Source: Triops longicaudatus (taxonomy: Eukaryota > Arthropoda > Branchiopoda > Notostraca > Triopsidae). Taken from it: 64,000 nucleotides of DNA. The stretch is taken from assembly GCA_022885665.1 (NCBI GenBank), contig JAGQDJ010000072.1, positions 248,001 to 312,000 of the forward strand, read 5' to 3'. Below, piece after piece: positions 27,301-39,015 of this stretch; the first letter of the stretch is position 1; the number at the start of each line of letters is the position of its first letter. The notes under the pieces were generated by a model. The model did no database searches, had not been told where the DNA came from, and worked only from the letters and a program-made list of their open reading frames with translations. A program made the translations under genes and the position numbers.

Positions 27301-30300
27301 CATTCAATGCAGAGTAAATCCTTTGATTAAAAAGTGTTTAACGACTTTCGGAATGTAAACCTGACAGACTGGGGATTTTAATCGTAATAAGATGCCAGAC
27401 TAATTAAAAACAATCTCAAACGAGTGGAAAATAAAAACATTTCAAGACAAAGACCTCAAGCAAGTGGTTTTAAACTACGAAGCAAAAATATGGCCTTACT
27501 TAGCTGCTGGCTTTACACCTGGCCACTAGACCTGATCTGCCTACCTTCTCCCGTTTCGGACTCGACAAGAAAGAAAAAAAAAAGGACTTGAGCTTTTTTT
27601 GCATTCTTGGTGATCACCTTGGCACCCGAGCTCTCCTCGTTCATTCCCTCTTCCCTGTTTTTTCTTTTTCCCTCTCCAAAGCTGTAAGAATGAAAAAAGT
27701 TTGTGAGCAAATTTCTTTTTGTTTCAAAGCTGGCGGTACTAGAAGGGCCTCTTTTACATAAAACTCAGATCCACGCACAGCACACGAACACACACACTTC
27801 CTATTGGTGTCTCAACCATGCTCCCTAAACCGGTTCTGGGCCGAAGGTGTTCGTATCTACCTGTGTTACCTGTCTGCCTGTCGCCGCAACAAACTGTACA
27901 ACACACTCCGGGATCGAACAGTTACAAGTCTAGCCAAGCCCGCATCAAGAGAAGAAACTGATTACAGTCAAGGCTCCTTTTACGCATATTTTATTGACCA
28001 TGAACAGACTACACCCCGCTTTGAGAACTGTTGCGCTTCTTAAACGAGAGATTCGTAAAATCTAACCTCGTTCGTAATATTCTAAAAATTCACAAAATAT
28101 ACTACCTTTATAAAATAATGATCTATACCAAAATAATCCCATCCAATGAAGACCAGACTAAATAAAACTTAATGTATACTCCTAGTAGTATATTAGTCTT
28201 TAAAAACGTTATTCTACTCGAATACAAATATAATATAATTTTAAGTAACTATTTATGTTCTAATTTAGTTAGTAAATAAAAATAGGAGCATCTACCGTTG
28301 TACTCTTCGTAGCGAAAAATAAATTAGCCGCAAATATGCATTCAATAAAAACACACTACCACGTTTGAATTTTTCCATGGAAAACTAACAATAAATTGGG
28401 CACCACACAATACAAAACATGGTGCAATTAAATTTTATACTGTACTTCTGAATTACAATTAAGGAATTTTATGCATATCGTGAATTACAAAAATAAGCCA
28501 ATATTTGCGTGCTTTTCTTGTTTTAGGATTATTCCATTGCTACGAAGTTGAGACGCAACTTGTGCTTCATTTTTACAAATCTTCCATTGTACAGGCCACG
28601 CATCAGTGCGCAAAACGCGGCTTTATCGTATTTCCAAGATTTATCTCTTTCTCAATTACTCCACGCTTACTTAAATGTAACACAACAAAGAAATTATTCA
28701 AAAAGAAAATTAAGTAATAAGGTAGAAAGACTTTCGGGACTGGAATGCCACACACATAGCCAGGCCAGCAGTAAAAAATAAAACCAAAATTAAAAAATGG
28801 AAAGAACACATTCTCGACCTAGAGGTGGACTACCAAACCTTCACAACATACACACATGAGCCATGCACCTCTCATTTTTCTTCTGAAGCCCTTCTTCGCT
28901 CCTAAGAAAAAGTAGGTCCATAAAAAAGTCAAAGTTCATCTCTTGGCGTTCAACCCCCAAAAGTTACCGCCAACGACTTCGAAAGACTTGACAAGTGGCA
29001 CACGGAATGTTTCGGGTTTTTTTATTTACTCTTTTTAGTACCAGTTTTTCAGAACAGATTCTCTTTTTTTGTGTGTGTCCAAACAAAGCCAAAGACGATT
29101 TCAACTCAGCTTGAATTGCGTTAAGCAAACAAGCTGTCGGGCTCGTAAAGCTGAGATGATTGAAAGGGACAAGAGGAAATACGTTCAATACCTTTTTTTT
29201 TTCCCTGAAGGATTTTTTTTTGTCTCGTTCTAATTCATTTTACCTTTAACAATTTCATTGGACTAACTTTTCTAATGGCATAAAAGATCGATGGGAAAAT
29301 GCTGTATAATTTCTTCAGAGATAATATATTTAAAAAAAAAACTGTCAATCGAACTTGATTTTCTCCTTCAAAAATCACTCATCTTCACAGCGATTTTTTC
29401 ACGCTCTTAAAATACGTGAAACGTCTCGAACGTGGAAAAGGCCCAGCACTTGAAAATTTTTATTTTTCCCAGAATCGTTGGAGTGTGAGGTTAAAATATG
29501 AAAACTTACCGGTTTCCCCAGTCGATTTTCGACGTAACTCGCAGTCGTAAATCACGTAATTGATCTTGGGTTAACGTTCCTGTCATTAACTCCCGTCGCC
29601 AGTCCATTAAATACAGCATGGCTCGTCGTACCACCATTAGCTGGTTCGTTTGCCGGGTCTACAAAAGATATGAATACATTCCTTATACTTGTGACATGTC
29701 ATTTCCGTGTCAAAACCATCTCTGAAAGCTCGAAATGTTGTAACACACTATCGTCTATACGTTTTTTAACTATTTACACTTATTTTTTTTACAAACTTTC
29801 TTAAATTTATTTACGTATTTATAATATACGCAATTTATAATATTCTGTGACAATTCAGGTTAAGCTACATTCAGTAAGTGAAATTACTTATACTATTAAG
29901 TTTGAATTTTCCTTCGAGTCAAGAAAATCACGAATTCAAGCACGCTCATGTTCACACTCATTTAAGAGAACACATCACGCAATAAACAAATTGGGATACA
30001 ACTATAGATAACTGCTTTTAGTATTGATTTGTACGATTTATAGTAAATCCAATACAATAAATAACGCCAATTCAGTATCAAAGTTTCTTTCTCTTTCTCC
30101 CCGGGATTTTAATTTAGCCAGTTGAGAACACCACAATAGAGGCCAATTTGCATAAACTTCTTTGCGCCAACGCTGCATGACGGGAACGAAAAGAGAAATG
30201 GGAAAACGAGCCTAGTATCTTTAATTTAATCAGGCCATTAGGAATCACAAAACAAACTAAAACATCGTCCGGTGCACACGGCAGAATTCTTCCCAGTTTC

Positions 30301-33300
30301 TAACTCCAAAAAAGGGCGTCTCAAATAAATTCTTTCCCCCTTCCCTCTCTTCACCTCCTGGCCACCAAATTCTCCATCCCACAAATATTTTTAAAAGGTA
30401 GGCGGTTCCTCCATCTGCTTCATTAGCACCTCCAGGACCCACCCTCCTGCCGTTCAGTGCAACCTCCCGTATTCTTATCGACCTTTGGTGACCCTTCCTA
30501 TCCGCCAAATGCCATTCCTTAACGAACAAGCCTCAAAATCTACCTACTTTCCTGTTTCGTTACTCTTCTTACATTTTTTAATTTCATTTTTTCTCTCTAA
30601 TTGCTCAAGTCACTCAAGAAGTGTCGCTTTTTCTCATCCAGGCATTAAAACCAATGAAAATATAATATCCAAATATCTCATAAATTAAAAACGAAAAAAA
30701 AAATCCAGAAAGGAATCGAGATTTACGGGACCGATCACAAAGCTGATAAAACCAGCGGTGGCGGGAACAAGGGATCCTTACTATGACTTTAAAAAAGGCT
30801 CAAGAAAACGAGGAAGAATAGAGGAGGATATGCATCATTATGCAAATGAGGCGGCGATGCGGCATGCCAAGTTACTCTATCCCTTAGCAGACTTCACTTC
30901 AGCTGCTCCATACGAGTTAGCCAGCAAAGGAAAAATGGACTTAGTGAGGAAGACAAAGAATAGTCATGAAAAAAGAAATACTTTAAAGTGAAATAACGGC
31001 AAGAAAAATGTACGGTTTAAAGTAAGACAGGGAGAAAAGAAAAAAGAACGATCAGAACTCGGCGTGTGGAGATGGTCTCAGTAGCTTTTTTCTCACGCTC
31101 TCCAGACCTTCAGCCCGTCAGAAACGTTACAATGGATCCATGCCCTCATTTGCATAATGCCATCTCTATCGCCACGATTTGACTATTTCGATCCTTTTAT
31201 TTAAGGTTCGTGTCTCGGGATGAACTTTTTCCCCTGAAAGGCCAGAAAAGGATATTTCATGCGTTAAACATCGCTACACATCAAAAGGAAAACACACGGA
31301 GAAGGAATTTTATCAAAGGGGAAAAGCGACTTAATTGCAGATTCCTTAAATCGGAATTTAGAAACGCCTTTGTTCAACTAAACCCCATACAACGCGTGAT
31401 GGTAAAAAGCAAGTTCAGTATTAGGTTGTCGATATCGTCAATAAGTCTTTCATAATTATCTCTACGGAACTCTCGAAAAGCAATTACTACTTTTTATTCA
31501 ACTAGAGAACGGTGTGAAAGCTTGCAGCGGTTTTTCATTGCACACAAACTTATTTTTTGTTTAGTTTGCATTAAAAGGAGAAAGTTCTCTTTTGAGGCAG
31601 ATTCTGGCTTGACAAACCATCGGGTATTATGGAGGATTTTACAAGTCTCAAGATACGCATGCGCTAAAAAGTTCGAGATATTAGGAAATTCAAGTACACA
31701 AAATAATGTCAGTAAGTTCATTGTAGTGAGATTTCACTTAGATGTGCATTTTAAATTATGTTACTATACCATTTATGTTACCATTTAAGGTCAAAATATC
31801 AGACGCTTTAAGAAACTGACAGAGTTTATGAAGTGAAAGAATTACTGCCGCTCGGACTTGAAGTTTTGTTAATTTGATTGTGAAAAACAATTCGTGCCTA
31901 TATACTGCTGATACCGCCAAATATTATTACATAGGCGAAAATATCGAATGTGACGTACTATGCGATTTTACTCACTCAAGAATCGAGAATGAACAGTTCG
32001 ATTCTTCGTTTTCATTAAACTGTACTACTTGGATTGCTTGTCTCTACAGAATCGTCTATCTTCGTGGATCTAATCGACTTCTAATGCTTTCTACGATCGA
32101 CTTTGATCAGAATGGGAAGAAAACGTTGTTCTCAAGTGGTGCAGATCACGAACAACCCAAGAAGTGCTGTTCCGGTAGACCTAGAGCACTTGACTCATGT
32201 TGCGCGGCTTTATTGTTAGCATCAATCATTTTTTTAAAATGGTAACTCAGTGTGACGCGACACACGTGTTCATTTTCTTGGCAGGGCTATTTCTGTTTAA
32301 GAAGGGACGACCTATCAAGAATCTTAAAAAAGAAAACATCCAAAGGCCTAGCAAAAATCTCAAGCTACCTCTTTAAGCCGACAGCCAGAACTTCCCAAAA
32401 CATGTTACATTCGACGAAAACCCAAATACGAATTATACGACACATTTTTATAAATATTTTTTTTTCAATGACAACGACTTCTCCCTTGTCACACGTGATC
32501 TTGTCACAGCCACTTTTCTTCTGATACCGGGTTACAAAAATATCGGGAAACAATGGTAAAAGTATATACTTATTTCAGTATCTTAATCAACACTATTTGT
32601 ATAAAACAAGTTATTATTTTACTATAATTTTTTATCTAATCCTTGAGCTAGGGCTTATGCAGACATAGCTTTAAAAGCACATTAGCCTGAAAATGCGTGA
32701 ACTAGCTTAGTAGACAACCTACTATTTGATATTCCTAATGAAAGCAGACAAGCTCATGTAAAAACGAGATGACTGCTAGTTAATAGGCGAATTGTAAGTG
32801 AACTGGAAGTCTCAACGGTAAGCCAACGTGCCTTGAGCGCTTTAAATTAACTCAAAATTCCTTTGCACAAAAAAGGGACAATTAAATCCTGTGCTTAAAT
32901 AAGTTGAACAGCCAATCCCACAAAGTTAAGGAAAAGAACCGGTCTTGATGTTACGGGAAAAAAAAAAGAATAAAAGGAAAGCAAAACGAAACAGAATTTG
33001 TGCCAGGGTCGTTAAAATCAAGCTAAATGAATCTAGGATACAATAAAAAAAAGTTTATCTTCAACAACATTGGTTCGATCCCTCCGAAAGCGTGTGCCTG
33101 ATCTTATCACTGCCAATTGCTTAGTCGTTAAAACAGCAGCCAGCCGCTCGGAAAACCATTCATAAAAGCACGACGGACCCATTCTAATACACTTGTTCTA
33201 TCGTCCGACTACTGAGTTTCAGAAGTGAATAATGCAGACGGAAAACCTCCGAAAACTAACTCGCTTCCAGTTCAACTTTCTGAAGCGGCTCCTACCGGGA

Positions 33301-34259
33301 GAATTACTACTCATCTGCTTTACTCCTTACTCCAGCATTCAAATGTCTTTTTCAATTCACGTATTTTAGTTAACTAAAATCTTAACTTATTTCGCGTTAT
33401 TCCAAGTAAAATTGAACCTGAAAATAACATGTTAAAAATCACTTACAACGTAAAGTTGCTTCCAGATATCGCCCCATTCTCGTAAAACAGCAGTTAATTC
33501 CACGAGCACAGGATCGTCAGCTGCATTAGAACTACACACACAAGAATTACGAGAGTGTACTATGATTAGTTTTGATGCTGAAAGTTCATTTACTAACCTG
33601 CCGTCCGAAGTACATGGCAGCAGATGTATATAAGAGGCTGGAAAAATCCCCTGTTGGATCCAAAATAAGATTCTTGGAATTATTCGGTTCATATATTTAT
33701 TTATTTAAAAAAAAAAAAAATCAGGTGAGAGTTAATGCAGAGTCGGTAAGCTTCGATGAAGAACAAGAGAGGAGAAAACGTACTTTGGCAGTAGGGTCCC
33801 GGATTAAGGAGCCGTAATACCATCCTGAAAAACAGCAATAAATTATTAATACATGATAATTATATGTAAGTTAAGAATTAGCGTTTTACCTAAGTATTCT
33901 TCCAAAACTTGTACTTTGTCGCCTAATCGTAAGGGAAGTCCGTGGAGTACTCGACCGTGGAACTGGGCAACGGCTAAAAAGATACGAAAAATTATTAAAT
34001 AATAATTTTAACAATGGAAACTCGCTATAGGCGGATGGTTATGTCAAACGTAAAAGGCAAGTTGCCTTCGCATTACACGGTTATCCACTGGTTACAGTGA
34101 CCCAGCATTCTACTTTCGTGACCCGCGAAAGACGAAAAAAAAAACGCATATAACGAGGCTAAGTTTCATATATCGAAGATTTAATTTTGTACGAAATGAA
34201 GTAATAGAACGTTTTCACTTACCAACACCGAACTTTTTATCCTGCACTCTATTCCACAT
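6361..34259 (-). CDS. DOCK-family Rac guanine nucleotide exchange factor (myoblast city/CED-5-like)
   Basis: Atypical Rac GEF acting at the membrane, with ELMO, in cell migration, engulfment and myoblast fusion. There are 36 in-frame exons, about 1976 aa (Drosophila mbc is close to this size). Exon 1 is 34223-34259 (MWNRVQDKKFGV), then 33890-33973, 33784-33824, 33598-33650, 33447-33531, 29510-29658, 18878-18962, 18370-18417, 14795-14943, 14527-14608, 14151-14454, and 25 more down to 6361-6741. Domains: SH3 at about 10-70 (EEYLGWYYG, GIFPASYIHL); DHR-1/C2 from about 405 (GFPDIIMPGDVR, RNDLYVTL); armadillo-like middle; DHR-2 GEF at about 1150-1570 (LERLLDYRT, NYTEAAFTL, DKENEFK, WIERTT); Ser-rich tail with PPLPPR and PPPLPPK. 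Several segments match DOCK1 best (ELRKATLPIFFDMM), others DOCK3/4 (FKQVESELIDKLD), so the A subfamily is favoured, not proven. Confidence 0.96.
13816..13965. mobile_element. Tc1/mariner-pogo-type MITE, about 150 bp, in a DOCK intron
   Basis: Starts CAGTAGAATCGCGTTATAACGA and ends with an imperfect inverted copy (TTCATTATAATAACACTCTATTG), with TA on each side, as expected for Tc1/mariner superfamily target sites. There is no coding capacity. Related ends occur near 20381-20625, 35590-35632 and 56561-56738, so this is a repeat family in the genome. Confidence 0.7.
14944..18369 (-). other. DOCK intron 8, no gene seen
   Basis: A 3.4 kb intron between exons 18370-18417 and 14795-14943. I looked for coding exons on both strands. 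The open frames at 16553-16798, 17255-17533 and 18014-18268 have no family features. It contains A-rich runs around 16170 and 16265. Confidence 0.6.
20381..20625. mobile_element. Degraded pogo/mariner-type MITE copies
   Basis: CAGAAACCGTTATAACGAAG at 20381 and GGTTCGTTATTACGAGATTC ending near 20591 resemble the opposite ends of the element at 13816. Immediately beyond lies another end in the reverse direction (TAGAATCTCGCTATAACGGA), so two copies abut or one is rearranged. No target duplication is clear at the left end. Confidence 0.5.
22190..22480 (+). promoter_or_regulatory. Candidate innexin 5' non-coding exon and promoter island
   Basis: A GC-richer block with many CTTG/TTCC motifs ends in a strong donor-like sequence (CAGAAG|GTAAGCTTC near 22479). 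It could splice to the acceptor TTTCCAG at about 24762, which lies 37 bases before the innexin start codon. This is inference from composition and splice consensus only. Confidence 0.25.
24799..26019 (+). CDS. Innexin (gap junction channel subunit)
   Basis: Protostome gap-junction/hemichannel protein that assembles in the plasma membrane to connect cytoplasms. One uninterrupted 406-residue frame, a normal innexin length. It shows the family signature YYQWVPFMLFLQG at about 117-129. Two cysteines sit in the first extracellular loop (GNPIDCI and NTYCWIQ) and two in the second (TKCHFKKYG and HDALCVLALN). There are four predicted membrane segments at about 33-52, 118-137, 190-212 and 278-304. The C-terminal tail is cytoplasmic, His/Asn-rich then basic. 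The gene lies on the plus strand inside a DOCK intron. Coding GC is far higher than in flanking DNA. The start context AAAAGATGG is good, and an acceptor-like TTTCCAG lies just upstream, suggesting a spliced 5' UTR. An AATAAA at 26700 may end the transcript. Confidence 0.97.
   Translation: MAVFGLVASTAAFIRVRFLIDKAKIDNSIFRLHYRFTCAVFFTACILLTAFDLIGNPIDCITDDGFPRPDALNTYCWIQSTYTIPGLKHKPVGTEVAHHQVGPETRGPGEEGRFHTYYQWVPFMLFLQGCMFYVPHALWKRQEEYKIRAITDGMRGNYLCDNAERSSKAKLLSTYLFQTLHTHNPYAYKYALCELLNFINVIGQIFFIDKFFDGVFLKFGTQVIQFTEWEQENRTDPLREVFPLMTKCHFKKYGPSGTLNTHDALCVLALNVLNEKIYVFVWFWLVFLSVLSGLALLYRFVTVFSPVVRTYLFQRISKLKNANTLDAIVQRTQYGDFFFMLLLSKNLDGAAYQETLEELGHLLTLEDRGGYNHNNHNQEDHPKRKLNNARESSATPFLTNFATLER
26020..29509. 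other. Innexin 3' UTR and rest of DOCK intron 6
   Basis: AT-rich DNA with a candidate AATAAA at 26700-26705 for innexin. Beyond about 27 kb I see only intron DNA. Short open frames on both strands lack any family signature. Confidence 0.45.
29659..33446 (-). other. DOCK intron 5, no gene seen
   Basis: A 3.8 kb intron. The open frames at 30758-30991, 31210-31455 and 31874-32245 show no recognised domain and no splice-linked partner. Nothing else is supported. Confidence 0.55.
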
Positions 34260-35786
34260 TTTGAGGCTAATGAGTCATTGATCACGTAAAAAATCCGCGT
34301 AAGAATACAGGAAGTTTTATCGCTTGCACTTTTTTCTGGGAAGCAATGGAGATACGTTATCATAGCTCCAAAACGTTACTATATGAAGCTAAAATATTTA
34401 ATACAACAGGATTGCGAACTTAGCACAACACAAACGTTGAAATGGAAAAAAACCCGTCGAAATACACTTGAAGTCAGACAAGTCAAGAGTAAAAAATTGT
34501 ATGGGCGTCATGAAGAAATACTGATAAATGGCGCTCTTTGTAGGTATGCTTTATTAAGCCTAGGACACTTTAAAAGTCCAAAGAAGAAGTGTTAAGAAAT
34601 GTGGCGTCCTAGAAAAAAAATAAACACCATCACAGCTTAAAAGCAGTCCACTACAACAGAAATCGCCATATTTTCGCACTAATTCCTCCCCAGGTGGCAC
34701 AACTGTCCGGCAAAGCTGTCTCAGTTACACTGGCTCAGCGCCGTATGAATACCATATCGATGCACGCAGCGTTAAATCGTTCAATGTGGGCGAGGGTGCT
34801 TTTAATAAACTAGTCGGCTAGTATTCTAATTTAGAACTTAGCTCTACTGCTAAACTTGTAGGCGTATAGGTACTAAACAAGATTGTCTATTCTTTATACT
34901 TGTATTTCAGGTCAACGTAATCTAAATTAAATCTATAATTTTTAGTCTTGCCAAACCGCAAAATTGAGGACGTTTGCACATTAAATTTTAATATTTTACG
35001 CGGCAAATTACAAGGGATATGAAAATGTGGAGTTTAGAATAGAGATAAAAGCGTTAATCGAGCGTCAAGTTTCTATAAATGTGAAATATCGATGTTTCCG
35101 TTTCACGCAGTTTGACACCAATCACCAACGCACCAACGCATTTACACCACATTTACATTTTGACACCAACGCATTTACGTTGTTTATATCTATGCTTGTA
35201 TTACATGACAGTTATGGTCCATCGTGAACACGATGTCGCAAGGACGGCATGTAGCGAACGTGGGAGTCAAACAAGCCATCAGATTACATTCATGTGTTTT
35301 TCACTCGTGTTAAACATAAGCTCCTGTCCGTTTATCTCTACGGGTCGACCCTTTTACATTTTTATTTGGTGGGAGAATCGCATACTATCCCTTCGTAGCT
35401 TTGTAATTTTTTATCTCATGACAATATTGCATGTGAAACCTTACATTAACATGCCACCACATTTCTCCAACGACATTCGCTTATTGACAATAATTAATGC
35501 TAATGAATAAACGCTTTTTAAACAATGAATAAACGCTTTTGATTTTGCTGGGACACGTTGAATTTTCTAACGTAGTCGAATGTTCCTTTTAACCGGTGTG
35601 CGTTATAGCGAGATTTTACTGTTATACCTATCACAACGAACATGAGAATTTATTACGACTTCAATCATCGTTTGAAAAGTGCTCTCTAGTGAACTGTGCT
35701 ACCATCTATTATCGACTTCTTGCCGTTTTTACAAAGCGATACTTCGTATTGTTTAAGCGCTTAAAACGCGGGACTGTGTAGTTAAA
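34260..35786. other. Divergent intergenic region between DOCK and RNASEH2A
   Basis: DOCK reads left from 34259 and RNASEH2A right from 35787, so both promoters lie here. A small tandem repeat of CACCAACGCATTTAC-like units occurs at about 35120-35180. A mariner/pogo-type end (GCGTTATAGCGAGATTTTAC) occurs at about 35600-35622. No coding region is supported. Confidence 0.45.
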
Positions 35787-37357
35787 ATGGATACAGGAAT
35801 CGAAGGTTTCAGGCTCGATAATAGTCGAAATAATGTCTTCTATTCTAATGTTCCTGAAGAATGCAAAACCAAACCATGTTCATTAGGCATCGATGAAGCT
35901 GGAAGAGGACCAGTGCTTGGTAATAATTTCAAAATTCTTCTAGAAGTGTTTCTAATAAACTAATTTCAACAGGACCTATGGTGTACGGCATAACTTATTG
36001 CCCTGAACTTCGCGAGCCTGAACTGAAAGCCCTTGGCTGCGCTGATTCCAAAACCTTAACCGAAGAGCAGCGTGAAAATCTTTTCAAGAAAATAGACGAC
36101 AGCCAAGAATTTGTGGGCTGGGCCGTTGAGATTTTATCGCCCAATTTTATCTGCAACAATATGCACCGTCGGAGCAAAAATAGTCTTAACGAAGTCTCGC
36201 ACAATTCTGCCATAAGTTTAATCCGAAAAGCGCTTGAATTAGGCGTAAACGTATCATCGGTCTTTGTAGATACCGTTGGTGTACCTGAAAAATATCAGGT
36301 ACAAATTAACTGAGTCCAACGTTGTTAAAACCAAGTATTTCATATTTCAGTGGTCTTTTTAAAGACTTACAGCGTAAAGTAGCTTTAATTTTGATTTTAA
36401 CGGGTTTTTTTACACTCATGTAAAAAAATAACTTTTTTCTTAAACGTAAAGTTGTTTTATTAGGTTCCTTTTTATGTCCTTATCTTAGTATATTTCTAAT
36501 TATTTAAATAGTTTTTTTTACTCTGTTATTATTATTTATTTTTTTAGGCAAAGTTGTCTGCACTTTTCCCCGCGTTAAAAATCACCGTTTCCAAGAAAGC
36601 TGACGCACTCTTCCCGGTAGTTAGTGCAGCCAGTATTTGCGCCAAAGTTGCTCGAGATCGGGCATTAAATGGATGGACTTTCCAGGAGACAAACTTACGA
36701 GCCAACGGGGAAGAAGTTAATTGGGGAAGCGGGTATCCTGGAGGTAAGTTAGCTGCTACAAACAGCGCAACGTCTCTTTATCTGAATCAGCAAGCTGGGG
36801 AACAATACCGCTTTATTGCAGTGAATTTTTTTTCTTGGCTCGGCACAAAAAGTTCATTTTCCTGTTCTAACTGTAGCTTGTTACCTCTGCGTCTCAAACG
36901 CATTTCTGTGTATATAAAAAACTCCTTAACAAATGGGACCATTTGTTTTAATATCTGAAGATTTTCCCGATGTTATTATGTTGTGGATGTTTTGTTCAAC
37001 CTAACTGAAGTTCTTCTTGGACATAAGGGACTTCGAGCACGCGAGAAATGTATGCGTTCGAAACTTTTGGTAACTTGAGATTGCATTGCAGATCCCGCGA
37101 CCAAGAAGTTCCTAGCTGATAATATCGATCCTGTGTTTGGGTTCCCCCAACTGGTTCGCTTTTCCTGGTCTACAGCGCAAATTATCTTGGAACAAAAAGC
37201 GGCCAAAGTGGAATGGGACGATGTTGAAGAGCAAGTAGACCCATCTACCCCCTCTGTGATGTCATTTTTCGCAAAACAGTCTAAAAGTGGCCCAGTAGTA
37301 GAGGCTCGACATAGGTTTTGGACAGACCGGAAGTTAGAGTCAACTTCTGAATTGTAA
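35787..37357 (+). CDS. RNASEH2A: Ribonuclease H2 subunit A (catalytic)
   Basis: Catalytic subunit of the nuclear RNase H2 heterotrimer, which cuts RNA in RNA:DNA hybrids and removes single ribonucleotides from DNA. Exons: 35787-35919, 35973-36298, 36548-36743, 37092-37357, in frame, 306 aa (human 299). The expected active-site acidic residues are present: D36/E37 in GIDEAGRGPVLGPMVYG, D144 in VFVDTVGVPEKYQ, and D172 in KKADALFPVVSAASICAK. GSGYPGDPATKKF and PVFGFPQLVRFSW follow, as in eukaryotic H2A. The C-terminal end carries VMSFFAKQ, at the place where the human protein has a similar aromatic motif. The gene converges on MIC13 with only 94 bp between stop codons. Confidence 0.97.
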
Positions 37358-37451
37358 CAAAGACAAGATTTGTCAATACAGCGCAACATTCTTTTTTAAT
37401 TCTACACTTTCTTTGCACAATCCGTAATTACATATTCAACGCTAAGAGTCT

Positions 37452-38278
37452 TCAGTCCGATTGACTGGTCGAGTTGCTCTGGTTAAGTGTGGCAGAAACC
37501 CAGGCAACTGTTTTGTCTTTCGCTGAGACGGCGTACACCGGAAGGTTATCCACAGTTCTGATAAACACGAAAACGCCGTCGTTCCAGTACTCAGGTAAGG
37601 TTTTGTGTTCAGGATTCGCCCATACTTCGACCTATCAAACAACAAAAGTTATTATACGAACAATTTTATCATTATAAAAGCAGTAATAACATTTAAACAG
37701 AACACAAGAACTCCGGTTTTGTCCACTACTTCGGCCTTTTATTCCCTACAGGTGCTTTTCTATTTAAAGCGCTTACTCACGGATAGTATGAAATTACCCC
37801 ATGATGGTTTCACGAAAGTATAATTAAATCAGAAAATGAGATATATTTTCGATTGCTATTCCGCATTTGAATTTTCTTTCAATTCTCTAATGCAATTACC
37901 GTAAGAATCAGATCTTGTCCCTTACAATTCTCACCCGAATGGATGATAAAACTGGAGTTCTAATGTACAGGCATCTGAATTAGGGGAAAGAAGATTGTAT
38001 TTACCTTCTCGGTAAAAGACTGAACACTCTCGATTACTGATTGGGGCACAATTGTACTTAAAGCTGGCAGCTCAGGGCCTATGCGTTTTACAAAATCTGT
38101 CGTATCGTCAGCATCACCCCATACTCCTGCTCTGTGAGTTAAATAAACCGCTCCGCCTGCTAATCCCAACTTGGTAGAGGTCCTTGGAAAAAGTACAATA
38201 AATTAATTTCACTTATAGGGGAAAATAGTAGGTAATCAATTACTTTGTAAGCACCCACAATGTTCTAAAAAAGCCCAT
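37452..38278 (-). CDS. MIC13: MICOS complex subunit MIC13 (QIL1)
   Basis: Small inner-membrane protein that bridges the MIC60 and MIC10 subcomplexes of MICOS and is needed for crista junctions. Three exons (38244-38278, 38005-38182, 37452-37631) join in frame to 130 aa, close to the fly protein. The N-terminal membrane segment and its exit, GLAGGAVYLTHRAGVWGDAD, align with the fly QIL1 pattern (Gly-Ile/Val-Trp-Gly-Asp). The C-terminal EYWNDGVFVFIRTVDNLPVY matches the conserved YxNxGV...LP block. It has no cleavable presequence that I can see. Divergent from MFSD6, with about 0.7 kb between start codons, and convergent with RNASEH2A. Confidence 0.92.
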
Positions 38279-39015
38279 TTCTTAAGTTTCTATATTCTAT
38301 TCAAATAGGATCCTACTGACTCCAAAACTTTGCAACGCAAAACCTGGCTCACGTTTGATAGTAAACAAAGTAATGGATGTGCAACATTGCCAAGTAATAC
38401 ATTTGATGCAAAAACTAGCTAAAATTTATTCATTATGTAAGTAAAAAATTAAGGTTTTATATTAAGGTATAAATTAACTTTTATAATAATTCCTTTTGCA
38501 CATTTAGTTGAAAATATTTTCTGCCTTTCATAGAAAATGGAAAACGGTGAACTGCTGAAGGCCCCAGAGATGGCAACATCATAACACAAGTCTCTCAAAG
38601 TCCTATGATCTAATTTTGAAGGAAGTTCTGGACAATTTAGAACACAACAGCAATCATTAAAAAATTGACACTTGAAATACCAGCACGTGAGGTTACGTTA
38701 GCACGCAATAATATAGCGTATTCAGCAAATACAAGGTTTTAAGTCTCTTCACAAGACAAGCTAGGTGGAATGCTTCGGCGCACCGTTATTGATTGCGGCC
38801 GCCGAGTGCGTAAGTCTTAGAAGAGAGGACGAAGCCAGTTTAGTCGATCTCGGACTCGGGTATTGATTACAACTCATTCTATATTTTCTTTTCCAAATCT
38901 TACTATTTTGCCTCTGATCAGTGACAAAATTCTCGGCCATCTTAATGAAGGCAAACTATTGAGTGAAACTTTACCTTAAAAATTTCTTTATTTTCACCGT
39001 TAACTGTTTATCAAG
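38279..39015. promoter_or_regulatory. Divergent MIC13/MFSD6 upstream region
   Basis: The 737 bp between two start codons facing away from each other must contain both promoters. A short GC-rich patch with GCGGCCGC lies near 38800. A possible donor (GTGCGTAAGTC) next to it hints at a non-coding first exon for MFSD6. No core element is certain. Confidence 0.35.

Noticed and set aside
30758..30991. Open frame MAGTRDPYYDFKKG
   Set aside because: Isolated in a DOCK intron, with no homology I recognise, no splice partners and a high-Lys composition typical of AT-rich DNA.
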